In this document: positions 24,767 through 32,909 of the stretch, in pieces
How positions within the stretch are numbered: position 1 is the first letter of the stretch
Layout: the number at the start of each line of letters is the position of its first letter
Assembly (NCBI GenBank): GCA_963664035.2
Contig: OY760867.2
Span: 992,001-1,056,000, forward strand
Source: G958296245 sp963664035
Lineage (GTDB): Bacteria; Chloroflexota; Dehalococcoidia; Lucifugimonadales; G958296245
Length of the DNA stretch: 64,000 nt
Direction: 5' to 3'
The notes under the pieces: generated by a model
Told to the model about the DNA's origin: nothing
Seen by the model: only the letters and a program-made list of their open reading frames with translations
The model's database searches: none
Translations under genes and position numbers: made by a program

Positions 24767-25003
24767 TCCCTTGAGAGGAAGGTATCTCAAAATCCCTTCC
24801 CCCTGAGGAGAGGGTCCCTTCCCCAGGAGAGGGTCCCTTCCCCAGGAGAGGGCCCTTCCCCAGGAGGAGAGGGTCCCTTCCCCAGGAGAGGGTCCCTTCC
24901 CCAGGAGGAGAGGGTCCCTTCCCCAGGAGAGGGTCCCTTCCCCCTCAGGGGAAGGCATCTCAAATCCCTTCCCCCTCAGGGGGAAGGTTAGGATGGGGGT
25001 GAA
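24767..25003. repeat. Imperfect array of CCTTCCCC(A/C)GGAGAGGG units
   Basis: About eight irregular units of 19-24 bp (GGTCCCTTCCCCAGGAGAG with GGA insertions) bounded by TCTCAAA(A)TCCC on both sides and ending in CTTCCCCCTCAGGGGGAAGG plus TTAGGATGGGGGTGA. It belongs to the same hairpin family as the 22.9-kb array but with a different local unit. The remaining intergenic DNA (24662-25121) holds no gene. Confidence 0.8.
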
Positions 25004-25121
25004 AACGCCGCCCCCCAACTCCAACATTGCCGGAGGCGGCGTCGTGAAGTAGGCATCTCAGCAGCCGGACGCCAACCACATACCCGCGTCCGGCCCCAAG
25101 ACCAAGGAGGAACAATAGAAA

Positions 25122-25970
25122 ATGGCAACGCGTGTAGCACATCCGGAATCGATAGTGGAGACCGACTGGGTAGCCGAGCACCTGGACGACGACGACCTCG
25201 CCATAGTCGAGGTCGACGTCGACACGATGGCCTACGAGCAGGGCCACATCCCTGGCGCCGTCGGCTGGAACTGGACGACGCAGCTCAACGACACGGTGAC
25301 GCGGGACATCCTGAGCAAGACGCAGGTGCAGCGCCTCATGGGCGGGTCCGGCATAGGCAGGGGCACGACCGTCGTGCTCTACGGCGACAACAACAACTGG
25401 TTCGCCACCTACGCCTTCTGGCAGCTTCGCATGTACGGCCACAGGCGGCTGAAGGTGATGAACGGCGGCCGCCAGAAGTGGATAGACGAGGGCAGGCCGA
25501 TCACGACCGACGTGCCGACGCCGACCCCGCGCGCCTACCGCGCCTCCGACCCCGACACCAGCATCAGGGCCACCCGCGACTACGTGCTCGAGGTCGCCTC
25601 GACCCAGAACAACGTCGGCCTCGTCGACGTGCGCGCCCCCGACGAGTTCACCGGCAAGCTGCTCGCCCCCGCCCACCTGCCCCAGGAGGGCTCCCAGCGC
25701 GGCGGCCACATCCCCGGCGCGTCCAACGTCCCCTGGCTCTCCGCCGTCGACGAGAGCACCGGCGCCTTCAAGTCCGTCGAGGAGCTGACCGACATCTACG
25801 GCAAGGCCGTCAAGCCCGACCGCGAGGTCATAGCCTACTGCCGCATCGGCGAGCGCTCCTCCCACACCTGGTTCGTCCTGAGCCAGATCCTCGGCTACGA
25901 CAAGGTCCGCAACTACGACGGCTCCTGGACCGAGTACGGCAGCATCGTAGGGGCGCCGATCGAGAAGTAG
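25122..25970 (+). CDS. Sulfurtransferase with two rhodanese domains (thiosulfate/3-mercaptopyruvate type)
   Basis: 282 residues: an inactive N-terminal rhodanese domain (about 1-125, aspartate D89 in place of cysteine in LYGDNNNWF) and an active C-terminal one with C240 in YCRIGERSS. The CRIGERS loop is of the thiosulfate sulfurtransferase type. It transfers sulfane sulfur from thiosulfate or mercaptopyruvate to a thiophilic acceptor. AAGGAGG precedes the ATG. It is convergent with the dprA-like gene across a strong terminator. Confidence 0.92.
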   Translation: MATRVAHPESIVETDWVAEHLDDDDLAIVEVDVDTMAYEQGHIPGAVGWNWTTQLNDTVTRDILSKTQVQRLMGGSGIGRGTTVVLYGDNNNWFATYAFWQLRMYGHRRLKVMNGGRQKWIDEGRPITTDVPTPTPRAYRASDPDTSIRATRDYVLEVASTQNNVGLVDVRAPDEFTGKLLAPAHLPQEGSQRGGHIPGASNVPWLSAVDESTGAFKSVEELTDIYGKAVKPDREVIAYCRIGERSSHTWFVLSQILGYDKVRNYDGSWTEYGSIVGAPIEK

Positions 25971-26001
25971 CCTTCCCAGTAAGGGCGGAATAGAGTCGGC
26001 T

Positions 26002-26039
26002 AAATCATAGCGCCAGCCCCCAAGCTGGCGCTATGATTT
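26002..26039. terminator. Strong bidirectional terminator hairpin
   Basis: A perfect 16-bp stem (AAATCATAGCGCCAGC and its inverse) with a 6-nt loop CCCCAA; T-rich on one side, with AAA/TTT closing pairs serving as the U-tract in both directions. It sits between the convergent rhodanese and DprA-like genes and marks the edge of the A/T-rich island. Confidence 0.8.
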
Positions 26040-26120
26040 TGGTATGCACTCCGATGTTGTGTTGTGGTGGTTCTAGAGACTCCTCGCCTCGCTCGCCAAG
26101 TGTCATTATTAGGGTCTTGT

Positions 26121-27398
26121 CTATGAAATACGTTCATAACGAACAGGCCGAATGGAACGTTTGTACCTTCCTTGCATAACCAGACGTTTCATCCATTCTC
26201 TTGCTTGGCTCTTCGAAACTCTAAGGTACGCCGCCACATCAGATTCGGTGGTGGGTGTATCAATTGACTTCAGAAGATCCTCCACTTTTGCGAAGAGAGC
26301 ATCAGCCGGAGGAGTTTCTCGCAAACCAGATGTATCTGTCTGACGATTTGAAGGTGTGACTTTTTCACCATCAGAAGATTTGGCAATGTCCACCAAGTCT
26401 GGAAGGAAGGTCTTCTTCCACAGGGATTCAGTTTCCGAGTACAGTTTCTTGCCCGACAAAGCCAGTCTGAACTCATCAGGGGTTTCAGGATTAGGCCAGG
26501 GGCGCGCCCCCCTACCTAACAGTGCTTCCAAACCCTTGCCAACTTCGCCATCGGCGCGAGCGTAGATGGGTACTAGGCGCAGCTTGTCCAATTGCTCAAC
26601 AGCCCCTGCCCAACTTCCGCCTTTGTTGTGGTCCGCGTTAACTACCAATCCAGCATCTGATAGAGCATAGATGAGCTTGTTGCGACGCATTGCGTTACCT
26701 ATGGAGAACCCAGCCCGCGGATCATATGGGGAAATCAAAGCCAAGTCGGCATCTATCAATCGATCGCGATTCTCACGATGCATAACTGCTCTTTCAAGAT
26801 CATCAGCCAGTACGCCTATCGCTGTTCCACCTCTGTTCAATGCACCGCGCATTGCTGCCTGGTCGACTCCTCTAGCACCACCGGAAACGATGGAACACCG
26901 GGAAATTGCTGCGATACATCCTATTTGTTGGGCATACTCAATCAACACATCGCTTATGTCACGAGAGCCAACAACTGCGAGACCTCCGTTATCTAAGAGA
27001 GTTAGGTTACCGGAGCCGTATATGATCGGTGGAGCGGATTTACCCAGCCGCGCCTTGATTTGACTTGGGTAATCTGCGTCCAGATGGCTAACCACCCAGA
27101 TCGACCTAGTCGCCCAGTGTTCCAAGGCCTGGGAAAGTTGGAACCCACGCCTCAGTAGCTGTGTAACCTGTGTATTGTCAAAGGAAACATTACATTGCTC
27201 TAGTATATTTAATGCTCCGGACGTCAACAAATCAGCAGGCTGTTTATCGCAATCCCGGAGTTGCCGCGCGAGGTTCATGTATTCGGTGAATGTGAGAGGG
27301 CGCACCGAACTCTTGGACTCTCCCCCGCGCCTCCCTACAATCAGGGGAGCTGTTAACAGCAGAGTTGCCTTTGTATTCGGTGAGATGTCAAAACTCAT
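26121..27398 (-). CDS. DprA/Smf-like Rossmann protein paired with RecQ-phosphoribosyltransferase
   Basis: 425 residues. The centre has the DprA fold: AVVGSRDIS at 141-149, IVSGGARGVDQAA at 170-182, GGTAIGVL at 190-197. The C-terminal 60 residues (ESDVAAYLRVSKSQAREWMKRL) look like a winged helix. Competence DprA loads RecA on incoming DNA, but this protein is longer at both ends and is coupled to a RecQ-type gene (3-bp gap), not to competence genes. The DNA is visibly more A/T-rich than its neighbours, suggesting transfer. I infer a specialised, possibly anti-phage role rather than ordinary transformation. Confidence 0.75.
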   Translation of the reverse strand: MSFDISPNTKATLLLTAPLIVGRRGGESKSSVRPLTFTEYMNLARQLRDCDKQPADLLTSGALNILEQCNVSFDNTQVTQLLRRGFQLSQALEHWATRSIWVVSHLDADYPSQIKARLGKSAPPIIYGSGNLTLLDNGGLAVVGSRDISDVLIEYAQQIGCIAAISRCSIVSGGARGVDQAAMRGALNRGGTAIGVLADDLERAVMHRENRDRLIDADLALISPYDPRAGFSIGNAMRRNKLIYALSDAGLVVNADHNKGGSWAGAVEQLDKLRLVPIYARADGEVGKGLEALLGRGARPWPNPETPDEFRLALSGKKLYSETESLWKKTFLPDLVDIAKSSDGEKVTPSNRQTDTSGLRETPPADALFAKVEDLLKSIDTPTTESDVAAYLRVSKSQAREWMKRLVMQGRYKRSIRPVRYERIS

Positions 27399-27403
27399 TG
27401 GTC

Positions 27404-29473
27404 TTAGCTATTCCCTGTATGAGCGAGTGCGAACGGCCATACCGTAGGACAGCCTCGATCTCGTAGGAGCCAGGCGGCGATGGTGAATGTCCAGCGTGAG
27501 TCTACCATATCATCCACCAACAAGACAGGCGAGCGAATTAGATAGTCGTCGACAATGTCGAGTGATCCATCCAAGTTGAGCGCCTGCTTTATACTGTTAG
27601 CCATGCTCTTCTGTTCTGGCCTATTGTCGGTCTTTATAAGCAGTCCACGAAATGGCAATTCTAGGGCGTCGGCCAGCCTCTTAGCAAAATCTGGTACGAG
27701 ATTCGGGTGCCTTATCGATGGGATACAGGTGACCCAAGTTGGCGCCGGCTGCGGATTCCACTCCCGAAGCAAACGGAAGGAAGCCCGTACTAATTTGTCG
27801 GAAAAACGTTGGTGTTTATATTTGCCGGATTGGACCAGCCTAGCCCACCCTGCATCGCCCCACATGCAAAGAGCCTTCCCATCCTTTGCCCGTTGTTCTT
27901 CCCTAATCACCCCTATAACTCCATACTCGGGTAACCCACCCTGAGGCCACCGCTTGCGCACTGGAATTGGCAAGCTACTACGACGCACAAACTTAAGTGC
28001 TTCGGCGAGTGATCGCTCTTCTATCGTTATAGGAAGCGGTGATAAATCAGGTTGAAGTATTGCTTCGGGGTTGCCATCCAGAGCATTGATAAGAAACTCC
28101 ATGTGCCCTGATTGTAGTGCCACATAGTCCTGCATTTGATTCTGTTCTTCATGACGTAGGGCGGTAAGTCGCCTCGCGCGCTCCCAGAAGTCTTGGCTCA
28201 ATACCGATGGCGTCAATTGCCATTTGTTCCCTTGTTTGGCGATAGGGGCTGGTGACTCAAGCGACAGTAATTTAATAGTGTGGTCTACGCGTGCTCGACT
28301 GATGTTTACTTCTCTCAGTAACTGTTGCAAGGAAAGACCTTCAGGTTCGTTAGTCAACGTGGCAATTACTTGATTGACCTCATCTTTTGTAGGAAAAGCC
28401 CTATCTATGAAATAGTCGGTTATCTCGGTATCTTCTGCGCCGCTCAGCAGCACTCCATAAGCAGCGGTTAGCTGACGCCCTGCTCTTCCGACTTGTTGGT
28501 AGTACGCTATCACAGAGCCGGGTGTTTGATAATGGATTACGAAGGCCAGATCGGGCTTGTCAAAACCCATGCCGAGCGCTGTGGTCGCTACCAAGGCTTT
28601 GAGATTATTGTCAAGTAGCAGTTGTTCTAACTCCTCTCGATCATCAGATTGGGCGGTGTAAGACTCTACTGCAAATCCTTCAGATTTGAGCCATTCGGCT
28701 ACTTGATTGGCAGCCTTGATGGTAAGCGTGTAGATTATTCCAGTACCGGGGATTATTCTTAACCGTTCAGCAAGCCATGCTAGTCGTTCGACTTGAGTCG
28801 GAAGTCTGATAGTCTGCAAGAAGAGAGAAGGACGGTTCAGTGGCCCTCTCAAGACGTGGAGGTCTGGACCAAGAACGTCTTTGAGGTCATCGACAACCCT
28901 AGTATTGGCGGTCGCCGTTGTTGCCAAGAAGCCGATATTGTCGGGCAGAGTCTTAGCGATTCGTTCTATGAGTCGGTAATCTGGGCGAAAATCGTGACCC
29001 CAATCAGAGATACAATGGGCCTCATCAACGACTAGGAAGGAAAGTCGTGAGGCGATATCTGGAAGCACAGTGTCCCGGAAGTCTTCGTTGGCAAGGCGCT
29101 CTGGTGAAATGAGGAGGATGTCCACTTCGTCGTGGCGTAGCTTGTCTTCTATGAGATTCCATTCGTCCCTATTGGCCGAATTTATTGTAACCGCTGTAAC
29201 ACCCATACGCCTCGCGGCTGTGATTTGATTGCGCATTAATGATAGCAAAGGGGAGACGAGAAGGGCAGGACCGTACCCAGACTCTCTGAGTAGCTTTGTT
29301 GCAATGAAGTAGACGAAACTCTTACCCCAGCCAGTCTTCTGAACCAGAAGTAGTTTACCTCTGCGATCAACGACGTGGCGAATGGCGTCCTCTTGGTGAT
29401 CGTGAAATTGAGCGTCTGGAATGCCAGAACCGATGCGAAGAAGCTCTAGAGCACGTCTTGGATTGTAGGTCAT
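27404..29473 (-). CDS. RecQ-type DNA helicase fused to a C-terminal phosphoribosyltransferase domain
   Basis: 689 residues. Helicase part: Q-motif region FHDHQEDAIRHV, Walker A QKTGWGKS (K51), DEAHCISDWGHDFRPDY (DEAH at 150-153), TATAN, and motif V-VI ATTALGMGFDKPD and QVGRAGR. There is no RecQ zinc cluster (the cysteines are missing) and no HRDC domain. The last 130 residues resemble a type I phosphoribosyltransferase, with the PRPP loop VLLVDDMVDSRWT at 650-662 and WVTCIPSIRHPNLV before it. It pairs with the DprA-like gene downstream. An IS630 copy lies 52 bp upstream of the ATG and may have displaced the original promoter. Confidence 0.85.
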   Translation of the reverse strand: MTYNPRRALELLRIGSGIPDAQFHDHQEDAIRHVVDRRGKLLLVQKTGWGKSFVYFIATKLLRESGYGPALLVSPLLSLMRNQITAARRMGVTAVTINSANRDEWNLIEDKLRHDEVDILLISPERLANEDFRDTVLPDIASRLSFLVVDEAHCISDWGHDFRPDYRLIERIAKTLPDNIGFLATTATANTRVVDDLKDVLGPDLHVLRGPLNRPSLFLQTIRLPTQVERLAWLAERLRIIPGTGIIYTLTIKAANQVAEWLKSEGFAVESYTAQSDDREELEQLLLDNNLKALVATTALGMGFDKPDLAFVIHYQTPGSVIAYYQQVGRAGRQLTAAYGVLLSGAEDTEITDYFIDRAFPTKDEVNQVIATLTNEPEGLSLQQLLREVNISRARVDHTIKLLSLESPAPIAKQGNKWQLTPSVLSQDFWERARRLTALRHEEQNQMQDYVALQSGHMEFLINALDGNPEAILQPDLSPLPITIEERSLAEALKFVRRSSLPIPVRKRWPQGGLPEYGVIGVIREEQRAKDGKALCMWGDAGWARLVQSGKYKHQRFSDKLVRASFRLLREWNPQPAPTWVTCIPSIRHPNLVPDFAKRLADALELPFRGLLIKTDNRPEQKSMANSIKQALNLDGSLDIVDDYLIRSPVLLVDDMVDSRWTFTIAAWLLRDRGCPTVWPFALAHTGNS

Positions 29474-29524
29474 TCTTAACTCGAATTGGTAGATTGCCTG
29501 CGAGTGATCTGGCGGCCCAAGCTA

Positions 29525-30642
29525 GTACCTACTATCAATATACGGCGTCATGATGTATTCTCTCGGCATGGCTGGAGTAGCGACACGAATTGAGTTGACT
29601 GAGGACGATCGAACGACCCTGGAGAGATGGGTGCGAGGAACCACGACGGAGCAGCGCATTGTGCAACGAGCCCGTATCGTCCTGGCAGCGGCGGCGGGAA
29701 GCACGACGAAGGAGATCGCATCTGAGTTGCATACGCGTGCGGCTACGGTGAGCAAATGGCGCACCCGGTTCGCCAAGCAGGGATTGAGCGGTCTGGCAGA
29801 CGCTCCCCGGTCGGGCAAGCCCCGGGTATACGGCGAGGAGACCGAGCGGCGCATCCTGGCCCAGTTGGACGAGCCTGCTCCGGACGGGTACACGACATGG
29901 ACGGGCAAGCTGTTGGCCAAGGCCCTTGGTGACGTCTCGGCGATCCACGTCTGGCGTGTGCTTCGCAAGCACGGCATCCACCTTCAGCGGCGTCGCAGCC
30001 GGTGCGTGAGCACCGATCCGCAGTTTGCTCAAAAGGCGGCGGACATAGTGGGACTCTACCTGGACCCGCCTGAGAACGCGATGGTGATCAGCGTCGACGA
30101 GAAGCCTTCCATTCAGGCCTTGGAACGAGCGCAGGGGTGGCTGCGCCTTCCCAACGGAGAGGCGGTGAGGGGACACTCTCATGAGTACAAGCGACACGGG
30201 ACTACCACCCTCTTCGCTGCTCTTGAGGTGCATACAGGCAAGGTCAACGTGGCCCACTATAGCCGCAAGCGGCGACGCGAGTTCCTGGACTTCATGAACC
30301 GTATTGTGGACCACTATCCCGATACCGAGCTTCACGTGGTGCTGGACAATTTCGTCACCCATAAGCCCAAGAATGACCGTTGGCTTGCACGCCATCCCCT
30401 GGTCCATTTCCACTACACACCCACACATGCTTCCTGGCTGAACCAGATCGAGGTCTGGTTCAGCATCCTGACACAGGCTGTGCTGCGACACCTCAGTGCC
30501 ACGGACCCCAAGCAGGTCCGCGAGGCCATAGACCGCTTTACTGCTGCCCGCAACAGGAACCCTATCCCCTTTGAATGGACCAAGACCGTTGTCAGACCTA
30601 CCACCCTCAAACAACGTTACGCTGACTTATGATAGCAGGTAC
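29525..30642. mobile_element. Intact IS630-family insertion sequence
   Basis: About 1.12 kb. The ends are inverted repeats: TAGTACCTACTATCA (29523-29537) and TGATAGCAGGTACTA (30630-30644) match at 14 of 15 positions. TA flanks both ends, the duplicated target dinucleotide typical of IS630/Tc1-mariner elements. One transposase gene fills it. No second copy is present in the window. Confidence 0.88.
29550..30632 (+). CDS. IS630-family transposase
   Basis: 360 residues. N-terminal helix-turn-helix region (STTKEIASELHTRAATVSKW), then a DDE catalytic domain with VISVDEKPSIQAL (first Asp), HVVLDNFVTHK (second Asp) and SWLNQIEVWFSIL (Glu). It is uninterrupted, so the element may be active. A start at the ATG of MAGVATRIEL (29568) is equally plausible; neither has an SD. 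It mobilises the surrounding IS by cut-and-paste at TA sites. Confidence 0.92.
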   Translation: MMYSLGMAGVATRIELTEDDRTTLERWVRGTTTEQRIVQRARIVLAAAAGSTTKEIASELHTRAATVSKWRTRFAKQGLSGLADAPRSGKPRVYGEETERRILAQLDEPAPDGYTTWTGKLLAKALGDVSAIHVWRVLRKHGIHLQRRRSRCVSTDPQFAQKAADIVGLYLDPPENAMVISVDEKPSIQALERAQGWLRLPNGEAVRGHSHEYKRHGTTTLFAALEVHTGKVNVAHYSRKRRREFLDFMNRIVDHYPDTELHVVLDNFVTHKPKNDRWLARHPLVHFHYTPTHASWLNQIEVWFSILTQAVLRHLSATDPKQVREAIDRFTAARNRNPIPFEWTKTVVRPTTLKQRYADL

Positions 30643-30738
30643 TAGGTTGTCGAGTTCCTATGTTATCATGTTGGTCAAGGATGGTATTGTGCTGTCGTTG
30701 CCCAGAGTGGCCCATCATAGGAATCGAGGAGCCTCGAC

Positions 30739-32331
30739 GTGAACGCGGATATCCGTAGGAGCTACAACGGCCTCCCGGATCCCGACCCCTGGCCGCCGAC
30801 GCTCGCATACGATGGCGCGCGCCGGCCCATCCCCGTGCCCTACCTCCAAGCTCCCCCCCAGACCATCCCCATCGACGTCGGTCGCCAGTTCTTCGTCGAC
30901 GACTTCCTCATAGACTCCACCACGCTGCCCCGGCGGTTCCACCAGGCCCGCAAGAGCGACCGCAACCCCGTGCTCGTACCGCAGACGGAGACCGAGATGA
31001 ACGGCGGCGAGTGTCCCGTCGCGGCCCCCTTCAACGACGGCGTCTGGTGGGACCCGGCCGACCGGCTGTTCAAGATGTGGTACCACGCCGGCTGGATGTC
31101 AGGCACCGGGTACGCCGTCAGCCACGACGGCATCGAGTGGCGCAGGCCCGCCCTGGACGTGGTTCCCGGTACGAACCTCGTGCTCGCGCCCCGGCCGGGC
31201 TACCTGCGGGACGGCTGCTGCGTCTGGCTCGACCGCGGCGCCGCCGACCCAGAGCAGCGCTTCAAGATGTTCCAGTACTTCCGGTCGTCGGGCGAGATTG
31301 GGAAGCCCTGGAGCGGCGGAGAGGTGTACACGTCCCCCGACGGCATCCACTGGGGAGAGCCGACGCGCACGGGCATGCTCGGCGACAACTCCACCTTCTT
31401 CTACAACCCCTTCCGCAGGAAGTGGGTGTACAGCGTGCGCCGCGCCGAGGGCGGCGTGCGTGCTAGGCGCTACGTCGAGCACGACGACTTCCTCGCGGGC
31501 TCCCAGTGGGAGGACGAGGAGCCGGTGCTATGGGCGTGGTCCGACCACCTCGACGAGCCCGACCCCGATATCGGCGACGTTCCCCAGCTATACGACCTGA
31601 ACGCGGCGGCCTACGAGAGCGTCATGCTGGGGCTGTTCGCCATCTTCCGCGGTCCGCAGAACCCGGCGGCCGCCGAGAGGGGAGTACCCAAGACGAACGA
31701 CCTGGCCCTGGGGTTCAGCCGCGACGGCTTTCACTGGGACCGCCCGGACCGCCGCGCCTTCATACCGGCGGCGCGCGCCGAGGGCAAGTGGGACAAGGGG
31801 TACGTCCACGCGGCGGGCGGCGTGTGCCTGGTCGTCGGCGACCTGCTCCACTTCTACTACGGCGCATGGTCGGGGAAGTCGCCGAAGCTCACCGGCAGCA
31901 TGGTAGGGTCCCACGAGAGGGCCAACGCCATGTACGCGGGAGGCGCCACCGGCCTTGCGACGCTGCGGCGGGACGGCTTCGCGTCTATGGACGCCGGGCC
32001 GGACGGTGGCGTCCTCACCACGCGCCCCGTCGCCTTCACGGGACGGCGCCTGTTCGTCAACGCCGATACCTCGCGGGGCGCCCTCCGGGTGGAGGTCCTC
32101 GACCGTCGCGGCGACGTGGTTGCGCCCTTCTCAGCCGTCGAGTGCGTGCCGGTCTCTGCGGACGGGACGGCGCAGAGGGTCGGCTGGACGGGCGGAGGCG
32201 ACCTCTCCGCGCTGCGGGGCACGCCGGTCAGGTTCCGGTTCCACGTCACCAGCGGCCGGCTGTACGCCTTCTGGGTCAGCCCGGACGCGACGGGCTCCAG
32301 CAACGGACACACGGCGGCAGGCCCGCCCTAG
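30739..32331 (+). CDS. Glycosidase-like five-bladed beta-propeller protein (GH32/GH43-like hypothetical)
   Basis: 530 residues from GTG 30739, with CGAGGAG 8 nt upstream. Repeated motifs AVSHDGIEWRRP, YTSPDGIHWGEP and GFSRDGFHWDRP (Asp-Gly-x-x-Trp at blade ends) are typical of five-bladed propellers of the glycosidase/sialidase-like group. The N-terminus has IDVGRQFFVDDFLID, common to environmental homologues annotated only as hypothetical. The C-terminal 120 residues look like a beta-sandwich. Catalytic residues cannot be named with confidence, so a glycosidase activity is only suggested. No signal peptide. Confidence 0.7.
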   Translation: MNADIRRSYNGLPDPDPWPPTLAYDGARRPIPVPYLQAPPQTIPIDVGRQFFVDDFLIDSTTLPRRFHQARKSDRNPVLVPQTETEMNGGECPVAAPFNDGVWWDPADRLFKMWYHAGWMSGTGYAVSHDGIEWRRPALDVVPGTNLVLAPRPGYLRDGCCVWLDRGAADPEQRFKMFQYFRSSGEIGKPWSGGEVYTSPDGIHWGEPTRTGMLGDNSTFFYNPFRRKWVYSVRRAEGGVRARRYVEHDDFLAGSQWEDEEPVLWAWSDHLDEPDPDIGDVPQLYDLNAAAYESVMLGLFAIFRGPQNPAAAERGVPKTNDLALGFSRDGFHWDRPDRRAFIPAARAEGKWDKGYVHAAGGVCLVVGDLLHFYYGAWSGKSPKLTGSMVGSHERANAMYAGGATGLATLRRDGFASMDAGPDGGVLTTRPVAFTGRRLFVNADTSRGALRVEVLDRRGDVVAPFSAVECVPVSADGTAQRVGWTGGGDLSALRGTPVRFRFHVTSGRLYAFWVSPDATGSSNGHTAAGPP

Positions 32332-32363
32332 AAGCCTGCCTTGGTCCATTTTCACCCCTTGGC
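32329..32363. repeat. Short copy of a dispersed TTCATTTTCA repeat
   Basis: TAGAAGCCTGCCTTGGTCC followed by ATTTTCACCCCTTGG, beginning at the stop codon of the preceding gene. The same segment recurs inside the 134-146-bp direct repeats near 36.08 and 36.22 kb (TAGAAGCCTGCCTTGG, TTCATTTTCATCCCCTGGTG). Confidence 0.6.
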
Positions 32364-32380
32364 GCTAACCGCCTTCGCCC

Positions 32381-32410
32381 TTGCCATCCGAAGAACGCAC
32401 GTGCTATACT
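32381..32410 (+). promoter_or_regulatory. Leaderless-type promoter TTGCCA-18-TATACT before a 70-codon frame
   Basis: TTGCCA (32381-32386), 18-nt spacer and TATACT (32405-32410, extended by TGC) stand 6 nt before an ATG at 32417. That frame runs 70 codons to 32629 across the phased-repeat region. Its peptide (rich in Ser, Pro, Val) resembles nothing I know, so it may be a leader rather than a protein gene. Confidence 0.5.
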
Positions 32411-32483
32411 CGCCCCATGCACCACCGCGCACATACTGAGTTGAAGGCGCCTGGGACCGGCCGTCCCGCGCCCTCGTCCGTCG

Positions 32484-32605
32484 TGTCTCATTCTGTCTCA
32501 TCGCTGTCTAATCCTGTCTATTTCGTGTCTCCTTTTGCCTTGTTCGTGTCCCCCGCTGTCTCACCGCCCATAGCTGAAATAGACGAAAAGAGACAAAATG
32601 AGACA
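32484..32605. promoter_or_regulatory. Helically phased TGTCT/AGACA motif cluster
   Basis: TGTCT (or TGTCC) begins at 32484, 32494, 32505, 32515, 32526, 32547 and 32557: steps of 10, 11, 10, 11, 21 and 10 bp, i.e. one per DNA turn on one face. The inverse AGAC(A/G) follows at 32581, 32591 and 32601. The two halves also form a long imperfect palindrome (GTCTCATT...AATGAGAC). The spacing is not a multiple of three, so it is not a coding repeat. A cooperative protein-binding site is the natural reading. Confidence 0.6.
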
Positions 32606-32873
32606 CTTATCAAGGAAATCTCCGGCTAGGGACGACGTTGCGGAGCTCAAGCGGCTGCGGGTCGCGGACGATGTGCGGCGGCGGCGAGTGGGCACACGCT
32701 TGACCCAGGCGGTTATCGACTGGTGCCGGGCGCACGGCTTCCGTACCCTGGTACTCAATACGACCACGCCGCAGAAGCCGGCCATCGCGCTGTACGAGAA
32801 GCTGGGGTTCCGCGAGGCGGAGCGCACGTTCCTGGACAAGTACGAGCTGGTGTGGCTGCGGCTTGGCATATAA
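32598..32873 (+). pseudogene. C-terminal fragment of a GNAT acetyltransferase
   Basis: The 91-codon frame carries RRRRVGTRLTQAVIDWCRAHG (acetyl-CoA P-loop region, R-x-x-G-x-G/T type) and ALYEKLGFREAERT (motif B), the second half of a GNAT domain. The N-terminal strands and helices (about 60-80 residues) are absent, replaced by the phased-repeat region, and there is no SD. I read it as a 5'-truncated relic, although a leaderless short protein cannot be excluded. Confidence 0.6.
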
Positions 32874-32909
32874 TGCGGGCAGCCTTGGAGCAGCTTGGGA
32901 GGGGACGAA

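Noticed and set aside
20664..25003. CRISPR arrays
   Set aside because: All three arrays are uninterrupted tandem repeats with no unique spacers, and no cas gene is present in the window.
26121..27398. A competence dprA gene
   Set aside because: The protein is longer than transformation DprA, A/T-rich and coupled to a RecQ-PRTase gene, so I did not assign the symbol dprA.
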